Below are positions 40,555 to 49,170 of a stretch of DNA of 51,770 bases, piece after piece. The translations under genes and the position numbers were made by a program. The stretch comes from an uncultured Blautia sp. GTDB taxonomy: Bacteria; Bacillota; Clostridia; Lachnospirales; Lachnospiraceae. A model generated the notes under the pieces. The model was not told the origin of the DNA. It searched no databases and was given only the letters and a program-made list of their open reading frames with translations. Where the stretch lies: NCBI GenBank assembly GCA_934408705.1, contig CAKRVL010000007.1, positions 1-51,770 of the forward strand. The letters are read 5' to 3'. Within the stretch, counting starts at the first letter, position 1. Every line of letters begins with the position of its first letter.

Positions 40555-41757
40555 TTACTGTTTGCCGCTGTTTCCCGCTCCGCTTCCTTTCAGCACCCTG
40601 TTCAGGATATCCGCAAAGGGTTCCATAGCATTTTTCACCTCCTGTACGGTGTTAGTCTGGGCCCCTGCTTCCAGGAGCAGGGCTCTTTTTCGAAGGTGGA
40701 GATTATAACGAAGCCCCGCCAGATAAATTCCCCTGTAAAACTCAGGATAATATAAGGCAGCCTGATATTCCAGTTGAAAAGAAAATGCCAGATTATCCTG
40801 TATGTATGGATTCGGCAGATAAGAAACCGCCCCCTGGCTATTGGTATAGCTCAGCCCGTTATAAAAAAGAACCTGTGCCGTAGCTTTTCCATTTATTTCT
40901 GTCACAAGCCGCCTGTTCTCAGGGATTCCATCTCTGTGAAGATCAATCAGCACTTCCACAGAAGGATTCTCTTTCAATACATTTTCCATATACTCGCAGG
41001 CGTAATCATATGCTTTGCTCCTGTCAAGCTCTCCGCTCATCATATCGAAGGCTTCCTTCACATGGATCACCTGATAGCCATATTTCTCTCTGAGAAGGTT
41101 TGTAAGATAATTTCCCACCCCTACAATAGTATCCTCTTCCTCTCCTTCCCTTGAATCAGAAAAAGTCTCCTGAGAGTGACTATGATAAATAAGGATCTGA
41201 GGCTCCAAAGGGCCATGACTCAGGGAAAAATCTTCTGCCAGAAATTCAGCCGCATCGATTTTTACAGCAGAAGCATCTGTATTTTCATCTACAATATAAA
41301 AATTATTCATAAGATAATCATAATCAGACAGCTTGTCCCTGGATAGATCCAGGATTGGATGAGGCAGAACACTATTGATCACTTCCTGGCTTTTTCCGTT
41401 TTTTTCTTCACTCTTTGTATTTTCCTCCGTTTTCTCCCCTTCCTCCTTTTTCTCTTTTCTTTCTGCTTTTCTTTCTGCTTTTCTTTCTTCTTTTCTTTTT
41501 TCCTCTTCTCTTTTTTTCTCTTCAAGCTCTATTTTTCCCAGGCATTCCCTGTTTCTCTTTCCTATTTCCGCCAATGTTTCGCTGTCCATTTCCAGCCAGG
41601 CTTCCTGCACTTTTTCCTCCGTAAAATAATAAAAAGGAAATTGTCTGTACATATTTTCTAATACTTTCCACAGGGAAAAAGGCTCTGGCAGCATTGCCAG
41701 AACCATCAAAAAGCACAGACAGAGAAATATGCAGAAAGCCTTCTGGAGCTTTGTCAC
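40555..41757 (-). CDS. spoIIP: Stage II sporulation protein P (SpoIIP)
   Basis: A 400-aa peptidoglycan amidase/endopeptidase acting with SpoIID and SpoIIM in engulfment. A membrane helix (about 6-25) anchors it. The C-terminal catalytic domain (about 185-395) has ILIYHSHSQETF with the zinc histidines, VLIDLHRDGIPE, and LEYQAALYYPEFYRGIYLA, all typical. Between them residues 77-123 form an almost pure Lys/Glu/Arg stretch, probably a long charged helix, longer than in Bacillus. It starts with GTG after AGAGGTGAT. It lies directly downstream of gpr as in Bacillus and marks the organism as a spore former. Confidence 0.94.
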   Translation of the reverse strand: MTKLQKAFCIFLCLCFLMVLAMLPEPFSLWKVLENMYRQFPFYYFTEEKVQEAWLEMDSETLAEIGKRNRECLGKIELEEKKREEEKRKEERKAERKAERKEKKEEGEKTEENTKSEEKNGKSQEVINSVLPHPILDLSRDKLSDYDYLMNNFYIVDENTDASAVKIDAAEFLAEDFSLSHGPLEPQILIYHSHSQETFSDSREGEEEDTIVGVGNYLTNLLREKYGYQVIHVKEAFDMMSGELDRSKAYDYACEYMENVLKENPSVEVLIDLHRDGIPENRRLVTEINGKATAQVLFYNGLSYTNSQGAVSYLPNPYIQDNLAFSFQLEYQAALYYPEFYRGIYLAGLRYNLHLRKRALLLEAGAQTNTVQEVKNAMEPFADILNRVLKGSGAGNSGKQ

Positions 41758-41839
41758 GAAATCACCTCTTTTAAGGTTATCCTATGACAAAGCCAGTCCC
41801 TATATGTTTCTTTTTTATTATTTCATTCACCTTCTGTTT

Positions 41840-42751
41840 TTAAGCATCCTGTGAAAATGCCATGTTCAACCCTTCTGAAATGGTAAAACTCAGATATTTC
41901 ACTGTCTCATCCACATCCTTTGGCGTTACAAACATGCCATGAAGATGAGGGGAAATCATCTCTTCCAAAAACTCCTTCTGCTCAGATTCCTCCAAGGCAT
42001 CTAAAAGATGCGCCATGGCATCATGAACTATAGTTGCCGCATCCACAACAGTAGGAACACCTATTCCAATCACCTTTACCTTCAGATTCTCCTCAGTAAG
42101 GCCATTACGGTGGTTTCCCACTCCTGAGCCAGGCGTGATTCCTGTATCTGTGATCTGAATAGTCCGGTTCAGACGTCTGGTACTTCTCGCTGCCAGGGCA
42201 TCCACTGCGATCACCACATCGGGACGGGTAATCGCAACTACTCCTTCAATGATCTCCGACGTTTCCATTCCCGTCTGTCCCATCACCCCAGGCACAATTC
42301 CACTGATCGCGTGCAGGAGTTCTTTTTCTGTGCTTTTCAGCCCGTATTCCCGGATCAGATGCCGTGTCATATGAAGATTCCCTATCACCTCCGGTCCGAG
42401 GGAATCCGCAGTAATAGCCTGATTCCCAAGCCCTACGACAAGGATAGATTTTTCTTTTTCCAGTCCGATAAGCTGGCGCAGATGCTGGGATAGCTCCCGG
42501 GACACTTCTCTGTGATAATCCTCGTCCGGTGCCGAAAGCCCTTCCGCTTCGATTGTAATATATGTTCCCTGAGGTCGTCCCATTGCCCTTGCACCATTCT
42601 CTGTGGTTATTTTTACCACAGTTGTTCTGATATCCTTTTCCTCATTATAATCCTCCTGCACTTCAACTCCCCGTACCTCTACATTCCCCTCTGTAAAACG
42701 CTCTCTGGCCTCCACTGCCAGGTCTGTTCTGATCTTATAGCTTCCCAGCAT
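41840..42751 (-). CDS. gpr: Germination (spore) protease GPR
   Basis: The 303-aa protease that degrades small acid-soluble spore proteins at germination. The N-terminus MLGSYKIRTDLAVEARE is the family start, where a short propeptide is removed before activation. ILVVGLGNQAITADSLGP, VPGVMGQTGMETSEII, VVIAVDALAARS and PGSGVGNHRNGL are conserved blocks of the A25 family. I start at the ATG at 42751 with AGGAG six nt before; a longer frame upstream does not resemble the family. In Bacillus gpr is a sigma-G gene, but I could not settle a forespore promoter by eye. Confidence 0.94.
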   Translation of the reverse strand: MLGSYKIRTDLAVEARERFTEGNVEVRGVEVQEDYNEEKDIRTTVVKITTENGARAMGRPQGTYITIEAEGLSAPDEDYHREVSRELSQHLRQLIGLEKEKSILVVGLGNQAITADSLGPEVIGNLHMTRHLIREYGLKSTEKELLHAISGIVPGVMGQTGMETSEIIEGVVAITRPDVVIAVDALAARSTRRLNRTIQITDTGITPGSGVGNHRNGLTEENLKVKVIGIGVPTVVDAATIVHDAMAHLLDALEESEQKEFLEEMISPHLHGMFVTPKDVDETVKYLSFTISEGLNMAFSQDA

Positions 42752-42860
42752 ACCGCTCTCCTCCTGCATTTCATTTTTTAACCAAAACAAGCACGTTTCC
42801 GGCTTCTGTGACAGCTGTCTTATTTCTATGTAAGCTCCCCATTTTTTGTAAAAATATGTA

Positions 42861-42889
42861 TTGACAATCACAGCCAATTATTATAAACT
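42861..42889 (+). promoter_or_regulatory. Sigma-A promoter of rpsT
   Basis: Perfect TTGACA (42861-42866), 17 nt, TAAACT (42884-42889); TATAAA shifted two bases is an alternative. It is about 85 nt before the TTG start, leaving a structured leader. Confidence 0.75.
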
Positions 42890-42900
42890 ATATAAGCATG

Positions 42901-42932
42901 TTCATAGGAACGCCCGTGTCTGTTCTTATGAA
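42901..42932 (+). promoter_or_regulatory. Leader hairpin of rpsT mRNA
   Basis: TTCATAGGAAC (42901-42911) pairs with GTTCTTATGAA (42922-42932), one mismatch in eleven, around a 10-nt loop. It lies between the promoter and the ribosome-binding site (GGAGG, 42961) and has no T-run, so it is a leader structure, not a terminator. Confidence 0.6.
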
Positions 42933-42973
42933 ACAGTAATTTTATTATCACTCACGAATTGGAGGTGTACGAA

Positions 42974-43237
42974 TTGGCTAACATCAAATCTGCAAAAAAG
43001 AGAATTTTAGTTAACAGAACAAAAGCTGCGAGAAACAAATCCATCCGTTCTGCTGTTAAGACTTCCATCAGAAAAGTTGACGAGGCAGTAGCTAACAACG
43101 ATAAGGCAGCAGCAGAGGTTGCATTAAAAGAGGCTATCTCTACAATCAGCAAAGCAACTTCCAAAGGTGTTTATCACAAAAACAACTGCGCTAGAAAAGT
43201 TTCCCGTTTATCCAAAGCCGTTAACAGCATTGGCTAA
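42974..43237 (+). CDS. rpsT: 30S ribosomal protein S20 (TTG start)
   Basis: An 87-aa primary 16S rRNA-binding protein. After the initiator the sequence ANIKSAKKRILVNRTKAARNKSIRS is the standard S20 N-terminus, and KGVYHKNNCARKVSRLSKAVN the C-terminus. The initiator is TTG at 42974, eight nt after GGAGG (42961-42965); an in-frame TTG at 42959 overlaps the ribosome-binding site and cannot be used with it. E. coli rpsT also starts with UUG. It is the only plus-strand gene in the region, with its own promoter, leader hairpin and terminator, between divergent gpr and convergent holA. Confidence 0.97.
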   Translation: MANIKSAKKRILVNRTKAARNKSIRSAVKTSIRKVDEAVANNDKAAAEVALKEAISTISKATSKGVYHKNNCARKVSRLSKAVNSIG

Positions 43238-43279
43238 TAGATATCAGAATTTTTAGTTATAAGCTTATAAGTGAAAATT

Positions 43280-43312
43280 AAGGCAGTCGAACCGTCATCG
43301 ACTGCCTTTTTT
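43280..43312 (+). terminator. Terminator of rpsT
   Basis: AGGCAGTCGA pairs with TCGACTGCCT around seven nt, followed by TTTTTT. It separates rpsT from the convergent holA. Confidence 0.88.
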
Positions 43313-43357
43313 CTATGCTTTGTAAAGCGGACATTCCAGGTCCGCTTCGCTACTTGC

Positions 43358-44344
43358 TCATGCCCTGGCAGAGCTGTACTTCACGATCAACAGTTCCACG
43401 CTGAGCACATCCTGCAGCCTTCCTGTCTTCACCGCTTCTTCCGCATCCACAAAATCCGTTACGGCCTGGCGAAGCTCACTGATTCCATAGGATCTGGCAC
43501 AAGAGGCAATATTCTTCACCACAAAGGAGGGCACGCCAAGTCTTGAGGCCATTTCCGGCTGAGGAATTCCCTCTTCCATGTATTCCTTTACCAGAAGCAG
43601 CTGGCGGAACTGCTTTGCCAGAAGAAACAAAATTCTCATAGGCGGCTCCTTCAGGGTAAGGAGATCATAATACAGCTCCAAAGCCCGTTTCTGATTTCTC
43701 TCTGTTACAGCACGGACCATATCGAAAATCTTATTCTGAGTCTGAGTTGTACAAACCTCCAGAATATCCTTCCCGGTAACCACATCCCTGTCTCCTGTAT
43801 AAGAGATCAGCTTCTCCAGCTCCATACGCAGATTTCCCATATCTACTCCTGTCATGGTAAGTAAAAGTTCCATATCACGCTGGGTGATCATTTTCCCTTC
43901 TTTTTTCAGAAGACCTGCAGCCCAACGCATCAGAGTTTTCTCATCCTGCGTTACAAATTCTCCAATACACCCCACAGACTTCACAGCCTTATACATACGG
44001 CTTCTTTTATCCACCTCGTTCTCCGCGAAAACAAGACAAAGATAATCCGGCAGCTCCTTCATATAATCAGCCAGTTCATCGCACTTATTCTTAAAAAATC
44101 CGGTATCCTCCAGAAGGATCACCCTGCGGTCTGCGAAAAATGGCATAGTTTCACAAAGGTCTATCAATTCCTTTACATCAATATTTCTGCCCTCATAATG
44201 ATTAAAATTCATAGTATCATCATCCGGATTCAATGCTTTCACCAGCTTGTGCTTGTACTGCTGCTTCAGATAAGCTTCCGCGCCATATAACAAATATACC
44301 GGTTTAAAATTTCCTGTTTTTATATCTTCTTGAATGTTCTTCAA
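43358..44344 (-). CDS. holA: DNA polymerase III subunit delta
   Basis: A 328-aa clamp-loader subunit that opens the sliding clamp. FKPVYLLYGAEAYLKQQY at the N-terminus is typical of HolA/YqeN, followed by VILLEDTGFFKN and YLCLVFAENEVDKRSRMYKAV, then the C-terminal helical domain (MRILFLLAKQFRQLLLVKEY). I prefer the TTG at 44344 (read as LKNIQEDIKTGNFKP), with AGGAG eight nt upstream; an ATG six codons earlier (44362) has a poorer site. It follows comEC, as in Bacillus. Confidence 0.92.
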   Translation of the reverse strand: MKNIQEDIKTGNFKPVYLLYGAEAYLKQQYKHKLVKALNPDDDTMNFNHYEGRNIDVKELIDLCETMPFFADRRVILLEDTGFFKNKCDELADYMKELPDYLCLVFAENEVDKRSRMYKAVKSVGCIGEFVTQDEKTLMRWAAGLLKKEGKMITQRDMELLLTMTGVDMGNLRMELEKLISYTGDRDVVTGKDILEVCTTQTQNKIFDMVRAVTERNQKRALELYYDLLTLKEPPMRILFLLAKQFRQLLLVKEYMEEGIPQPEMASRLGVPSFVVKNIASCARSYGISELRQAVTDFVDAEEAVKTGRLQDVLSVELLIVKYSSARA

Positions 44345-44437
44345 AACGTATGCTCCTGTCATGCCACATATTCCATTAAACCATACCACAATTTACAGTT
44401 TTATAAAAGTATATTTTAATCCTGTTTGTATTCGTTT

Positions 44438-46720
44438 TCACCCTTCATCCTGCAAATATTTTTCAAATTTTATTTTTCCATTTTCCCAGCACACTCTCAC
44501 AGCACCGTTTCTCATAGTAAATCCCGTCTCGCAGCCCGCTGCTTCCAGCCGTTGTATCGTATCTGCCGACGGATGTCCATAAGTATTGGTTAAAGAACAG
44601 GAAATCACTCCATACTCCGGACTCACGGTGTCAAGAAACTGCTGACAGGTAGAATAATGAGAACCATGATGCCCTACCTTCAAAAAATTCACATTTTCCA
44701 GAAGCCCCCTGGCGAGCAGCTTTTTCTCAGTTTCCTCTCCAATATCTCCTGTAAACAACCCTCGAAAATCTTCATATTCTGCCTGTAACACCATGCCATC
44801 TTCATTTACATCCATTCCGGAAGCCTCCTCAAAAGGCGCCAATACTTTCAGCCGCAGCTTTCCTGTCCTCAGAATCTCACCAGATTTCAGATTTTTCACA
44901 GTAATCCCTGCCTCATCTGCAAGAGTCTCAAGCTTTTGCCATGCCTCAGGAGTTTTTTTCCATTCAGGCAGATAAAGGCAGCCAATTTTTACAGAATTTA
45001 ACCCTGAAGCTGTCAGCTCCAATATTTCCTTTATTCCACTAATATGATCCTGATCTGTATGTGAAATAAAAATGCCGTCAACTCTGGAAATTCCCTGATT
45101 CTTCAAATAGGGTAATAACTGGTACTGGCCCACTCCTGTTTTACTGCTGCTTCCTCCGTCAATCAGAAAGCACTGATTCTCAGGAGTTCGCAATACAATT
45201 CCATCCCCCTGTCCCACATCCAGGCAGGTAACAGAAAAAGGCTCTTTTCCTCGCCACACCAGAATGGTTAGCGCCAGTCCTATAAGTATCAATCCCGTAA
45301 ATTTGTACCCAGCTCTGATATTTTTTCTCTCTCTTTTTCTATATGCAAATATAGCAAGGGCTCCTGCAAGCAAAATATAATATACTGCCACCTGCCATAG
45401 CGTCGGCTGCCCCGTGATCCAGGTACAAAAAGGCAGCCTTCCTGATAGCTTACATAACTCTTCATATATTTCCGCCAACAGCCGCCCTGGCAAAACGGCC
45501 ACACTTCCCAGCTTCCAGCTCATGCATCCCACCATGAGTCCTGTAACGCCGCTTCCAAGGACAATGCCCACAGTTGGCAGCACGATTAGATTCAAAAACA
45601 TTCCGATCAATGATACCTCTCCAAAGAAGTAAAGAGATACCGGAAGCATAGTCAGCTGTATTCCCAGGGATGCCATAAATGCAAGAGCTGTTTTCGCGCA
45701 TATTCCTGAAATCCCCTTTTTATCCTGCTTTGAATATTGGAAAATCCCATTCAACACAGGAACCACGACTCCAGCTCCCACTACAGCGCTAAAAGACAAA
45801 AGGAATCCACTGGTGTACAAATATGCACCGGAATCAGCCAGGATCAGCATCGCAGACACAGCCAATGCAGTAGGAAGGTCATAAATCCGCCCGGTTATTT
45901 TGGCTCCAATTGCCACCAGAAACATACAGACAGCCCGCATGGTAGACACACTCCCACCTGTCATAATGCCATATTGAAGCAATAACAAAAGGGAAATAAT
46001 ACCGGAGGGCCAGATTCCCATTCCCGTCTTCATCAGCAGATTATATAAGCCCAGTCCAAGCATACTGATATGCAAGCCGGAAATCGCCAGTACGTGGACA
46101 ATCCCTCCCATCTGATACCGCAGCTTCACCTCCTGCTCCAGATTACTTTTGTCTCCCAGAACAATCGCCTGAAAAATACCAGCTTCCTTTCCCGCAATCC
46201 TGTTTAAAATAGTTCCCAGATAACTCCTCAGATCACAAACACCCTTCCGGTATACCGAATAATTTTCGGATTTTTCTAATAATTCCGCTTTTTTCAAAAA
46301 ATAGAAAATATGCTGACTTGAGTAATACTGCTCACCATCAAACTCCCCGGGATTTCGTATTTTAGCCACAGGCTCCAGATTTCCGGACATCAAAACAACA
46401 GTCCCTGCCGGAACATCTTCTTTTTTCTTCATAAATGCTTTTATATTTTCAATAGGTATCTTCTTAGATTGATTTATCTTTTGATTATTGTTTGATTTGT
46501 AAATCAGATATGTATTTCCCAGATAAACAGCTTGTGAAAATTCATTCTCTGTAGTCTGCAGCACTTCCCCGCAAATAACAGACCTTGGATGATCCTTGAT
46601 CCAGGAGCTTATATTGTCCGGGACAGGATTCCCCCTGATAAGGGGAATACCTGCCCGGTCAGCTATACACATGGACAGGATCAGCAGCAGACACACAATA
46701 CAAAGTGGCCTTCGTGTCAT
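44438..46720 (-). CDS. comEC: ComEC/Rec2 competence DNA-uptake channel
   Basis: A 760-aa membrane protein for passage of single-stranded DNA. Two N-terminal helices flank an OB-like external region (about 40-150). The competence domain (about 185-470) contains LGDKSNLEQEVKLRYQMGGIVHVLAISGLHISMLG, characteristic of the family, and many helices. The C-terminal metallo-beta-lactamase-like nuclease domain (about 490-745) has LDVGQGDGIVLRTPENQCFLIDGG, HTDQDHISG and KVGHHGSHYST, with its metal ligands complete. Full length suggests a working protein, although Lachnospiraceae are seldom known as transformable. Confidence 0.95.
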   Translation of the reverse strand: MTRRPLCIVCLLLILSMCIADRAGIPLIRGNPVPDNISSWIKDHPRSVICGEVLQTTENEFSQAVYLGNTYLIYKSNNNQKINQSKKIPIENIKAFMKKKEDVPAGTVVLMSGNLEPVAKIRNPGEFDGEQYYSSQHIFYFLKKAELLEKSENYSVYRKGVCDLRSYLGTILNRIAGKEAGIFQAIVLGDKSNLEQEVKLRYQMGGIVHVLAISGLHISMLGLGLYNLLMKTGMGIWPSGIISLLLLLQYGIMTGGSVSTMRAVCMFLVAIGAKITGRIYDLPTALAVSAMLILADSGAYLYTSGFLLSFSAVVGAGVVVPVLNGIFQYSKQDKKGISGICAKTALAFMASLGIQLTMLPVSLYFFGEVSLIGMFLNLIVLPTVGIVLGSGVTGLMVGCMSWKLGSVAVLPGRLLAEIYEELCKLSGRLPFCTWITGQPTLWQVAVYYILLAGALAIFAYRKRERKNIRAGYKFTGLILIGLALTILVWRGKEPFSVTCLDVGQGDGIVLRTPENQCFLIDGGSSSKTGVGQYQLLPYLKNQGISRVDGIFISHTDQDHISGIKEILELTASGLNSVKIGCLYLPEWKKTPEAWQKLETLADEAGITVKNLKSGEILRTGKLRLKVLAPFEEASGMDVNEDGMVLQAEYEDFRGLFTGDIGEETEKKLLARGLLENVNFLKVGHHGSHYSTCQQFLDTVSPEYGVISCSLTNTYGHPSADTIQRLEAAGCETGFTMRNGAVRVCWENGKIKFEKYLQDEG

Positions 46721-46772
46721 TCAAAACTCCTTTATTCTCATCTGTCACAAAATCATCTGTAAAGGTAAGCTT

Positions 46773-47729
46773 CTACCGGTTATCTCCACTCTGTTCCTCC
46801 ACAAGGACCAGATCTGCATTTTTACTGAACAGACTGTACAGGGATGTTCCATCACTCAGAACAGCTTCTGTATCCCCTTCTATCGAGATTTGCACCTTGT
46901 CAGCAGATGTTGTATCCAGAAGGGAATTCACCACAGAATAGATCATTGTATTCACCGGAATATCCACCCCTGAATCGGAAAAAGCTGAGCTGAAATCCAC
47001 ATAGCAGACATCGTCAGACACTTCCACACCAAGAATATCTGTATTCTGAGGAATCGTGGGATAATGTCCCTTTACCATAGGTCCCTTTGCCAACTGCTCC
47101 AGGATTACCCTCTCTCTTGGAAGGATTCTTTTGTAATAAACATTTCTCTGCTCCGTTACAAGATGCTCTCCTGTTTTATCTGTAAAATAGAGCATAAAAG
47201 TATCATAACGGTAAGCATCCTTGTCTGAGCCCCACATTTCCACGAAGGTATTGCCATCGATCACACCGACGGCCTGTCCCTTGGAATCCTTAAGCTCCTG
47301 ACTTCCTATAAAAATTTTTACTCCGGTCACTCCCGGAATCTGCAGAAAGGTTCTCGCAACTCCTGCCCGGACCAGGATTTCCCTGGTTCTTGAAATATTA
47401 CTGTAATCACTGTTAAATTCCAGTTCCAGCAAGCCTTCATTCAGACGATAGGTTACAAGCTGGACTCCTGATGGCAGAAGAGGCTGATCCTCTCCGCTTC
47501 CCTCCTGGCCATTCAGTTGTCCCATCAGATCCTGAAGCATAAACTCTGCACTTTCCTGCTCCGGATAATATCGAATCTTTTTAACTTTTGTTTCTTCCTG
47601 ATTTAAATAATATAAATAATACTGGTTACTGACACTCTCTGTCTTCTCACTCTGAGTTTCCACTGAACATCCGGTAAGAAGTCCAAGAACCAGAACCAGA
47701 GCCAGAACTGCACTCAAAACTCTCTTCAT
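46773..47729 (-). CDS. GerMN-domain lipoprotein
   Basis: A 318-aa lipoprotein: signal peptide with lipobox LLTGC (lipidated cysteine near residue 21), then two GerMN beta-alpha domains (about 60-165 and 190-305). LLELEFNSDYSNIS and VCYVDFSSAFSD are the usual GerMN strands, each followed by a helix ending in a phrase like SVVNSLLDTTSADKVQISIEG. GerM functions in Bacillus sporulation and germination; the same domain occurs in actinobacterial LpqB. I start at the ATG at 47729 (AGGAGG at six nt). It is the third gene after a response regulator and a histidine kinase, which is the order mtrA-mtrB-lpqB. Confidence 0.88.
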   Translation of the reverse strand: MKRVLSAVLALVLVLGLLTGCSVETQSEKTESVSNQYYLYYLNQEETKVKKIRYYPEQESAEFMLQDLMGQLNGQEGSGEDQPLLPSGVQLVTYRLNEGLLELEFNSDYSNISRTREILVRAGVARTFLQIPGVTGVKIFIGSQELKDSKGQAVGVIDGNTFVEMWGSDKDAYRYDTFMLYFTDKTGEHLVTEQRNVYYKRILPRERVILEQLAKGPMVKGHYPTIPQNTDILGVEVSDDVCYVDFSSAFSDSGVDIPVNTMIYSVVNSLLDTTSADKVQISIEGDTEAVLSDGTSLYSLFSKNADLVLVEEQSGDNR

Positions 47730-47739
47730 CCGGCACCTC

Positions 47740-49167
47740 CTACGGAATATATGATAATGGAATACGGACAGTAAAGGTAGTTCCCTCACCTTCCTTGCTG
47801 GCTACCTGAATGGTACCATGATGCATGGTTACTGCGCTTCTGGTAATTGCCAGTCCCAGACCGGTACCGCCGATTTCCTTGGAATGAGACTTGTCCACAC
47901 GATAAAAACGTTCAAAAATCCTTCCAATAGAATCCTCCGGGATTCCCATTCCGGAATCTGCAACCTTCACATAAAAATACTTATGATCCGCATCCAGAGT
48001 CACACGCACCCAGCCATCATCCACATTATATTTAATACCATTTTCTACAAGATTGCTTACAGCAAGAGTAAATTTCACCTCATCCACATCGGCTTCCACA
48101 GGACGGAAGCTGTCCAGGATCAGATCAATATTACGCTTGTCAGCAATAGGCCGAAGTCTTTTCAGAATATCCTCCAGAAGCTGATTGATATTCAGATGCT
48201 CCACATTCAGGTCTGCCGCCTTTTTATCCATTTTTACAAGAGAAAGAAGATCTGTAATGATCTTATTCTCACGGTCAATTTCTGCCGTAATATCCCCCAT
48301 AAATTCCTGATAAAGCTCCTCAGGCACGCCCTCCTGTCCCACTAAGGAATCCGCCAGCACCTTCATGGAGGTAAGCGGCGTCTTAAGCTCATGAGACACA
48401 TTGGATACAAATTCATTTCTGGACTCATCCAGGATCTTCATTCTGGAAAGCATTTTATTAAATGCATCTGTGATCAAAGCTGTCTCCGTATAATCCGGAA
48501 CAGAAATCTCTTCGTTCTGATAACCGTCAGTGAGATCCTCGATTGATTTGGTAACATGGGCAAATGGTTTCACAAGCACAGTGGAAAGCACATACCCCAG
48601 AAGCAGTGCAAGCACAATGATAATTCCTGTGATCAGAAGGCTCTTCTGTTCCAGCTCCTGAATATTCTGTGCAATTTCACTGGAAGAAAAGCTGATAAGC
48701 ATGGCACCCTGAAGCTGTTTCACCTCCGGACTTTTAACCGGAAGTGCCATCTCGATCTTCTGAGTCTTACTGTTATACCGGCTCGCCTCTTCACCCTTAA
48801 AGCACTTGATCACCATAGTAGAGATCAATGTCTTGCCCTCATCTACGCTATAGGTATCCTTAATAATTCTGTAATCCCTGTCAACCAGCAGAATCCTGCC
48901 GTCATACACATTAGACAACAACTCCAGCTTGCTATTCACATCCTGCGAGCTGGAGTCATTCATATAATTCTCTTTAATTAACAGGTTACACAAAATGTCA
49001 CACTGCTTCTCAACAGTCTGCTTACGGACAGCCACCGCCTTACTCTCATAGGCAGCTACTATCACGTGGGCAACAATGACACTTGGTATGATTCCCAGAA
49101 TAACCAGAATGATCAGAATACGAAAACGCAGACTTTTTAAGAAGCTGATTTTCTTTTTCTCTGGCAT
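47740..49167 (-). CDS. Membrane sensor histidine kinase (WalK/MtrB-like)
   Basis: A 475-aa kinase. Two membrane helices (about 14-40 and 176-198) border an extracellular sensor of about 135 residues with a dCACHE/PAS-like look (GRILLVDRDYRIIKDT). HAMP (about 198-250) leads into HisKA with phospho-acceptor H259 in FVSNVSHELKTPLTSMKVLADS, then HATPase_c (about 365-472) with NLVENGIKYN (N box), VADSGMGIPEDSIGRIFERFYRVD (G1/F boxes) and GGTGLGLAI (G2). It ends 10 nt before the lipoprotein gene and starts 3 nt after the regulator. The stimulus is unknown; envelope state is likely given the neighbours and the WalK/MtrB likeness. Confidence 0.94.
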   Translation of the reverse strand: MPEKKKISFLKSLRFRILIILVILGIIPSVIVAHVIVAAYESKAVAVRKQTVEKQCDILCNLLIKENYMNDSSSQDVNSKLELLSNVYDGRILLVDRDYRIIKDTYSVDEGKTLISTMVIKCFKGEEASRYNSKTQKIEMALPVKSPEVKQLQGAMLISFSSSEIAQNIQELEQKSLLITGIIIVLALLLGYVLSTVLVKPFAHVTKSIEDLTDGYQNEEISVPDYTETALITDAFNKMLSRMKILDESRNEFVSNVSHELKTPLTSMKVLADSLVGQEGVPEELYQEFMGDITAEIDRENKIITDLLSLVKMDKKAADLNVEHLNINQLLEDILKRLRPIADKRNIDLILDSFRPVEADVDEVKFTLAVSNLVENGIKYNVDDGWVRVTLDADHKYFYVKVADSGMGIPEDSIGRIFERFYRVDKSHSKEIGGTGLGLAITRSAVTMHHGTIQVASKEGEGTTFTVRIPLSYIP

Positions 49168-49170
49168 GGC

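Noticed and set aside
42752..42860. Forespore sigma-G promoter for gpr
   Set aside because: A CATA-like -10 was seen but no convincing -35 at the right distance; not strong enough to annotate.
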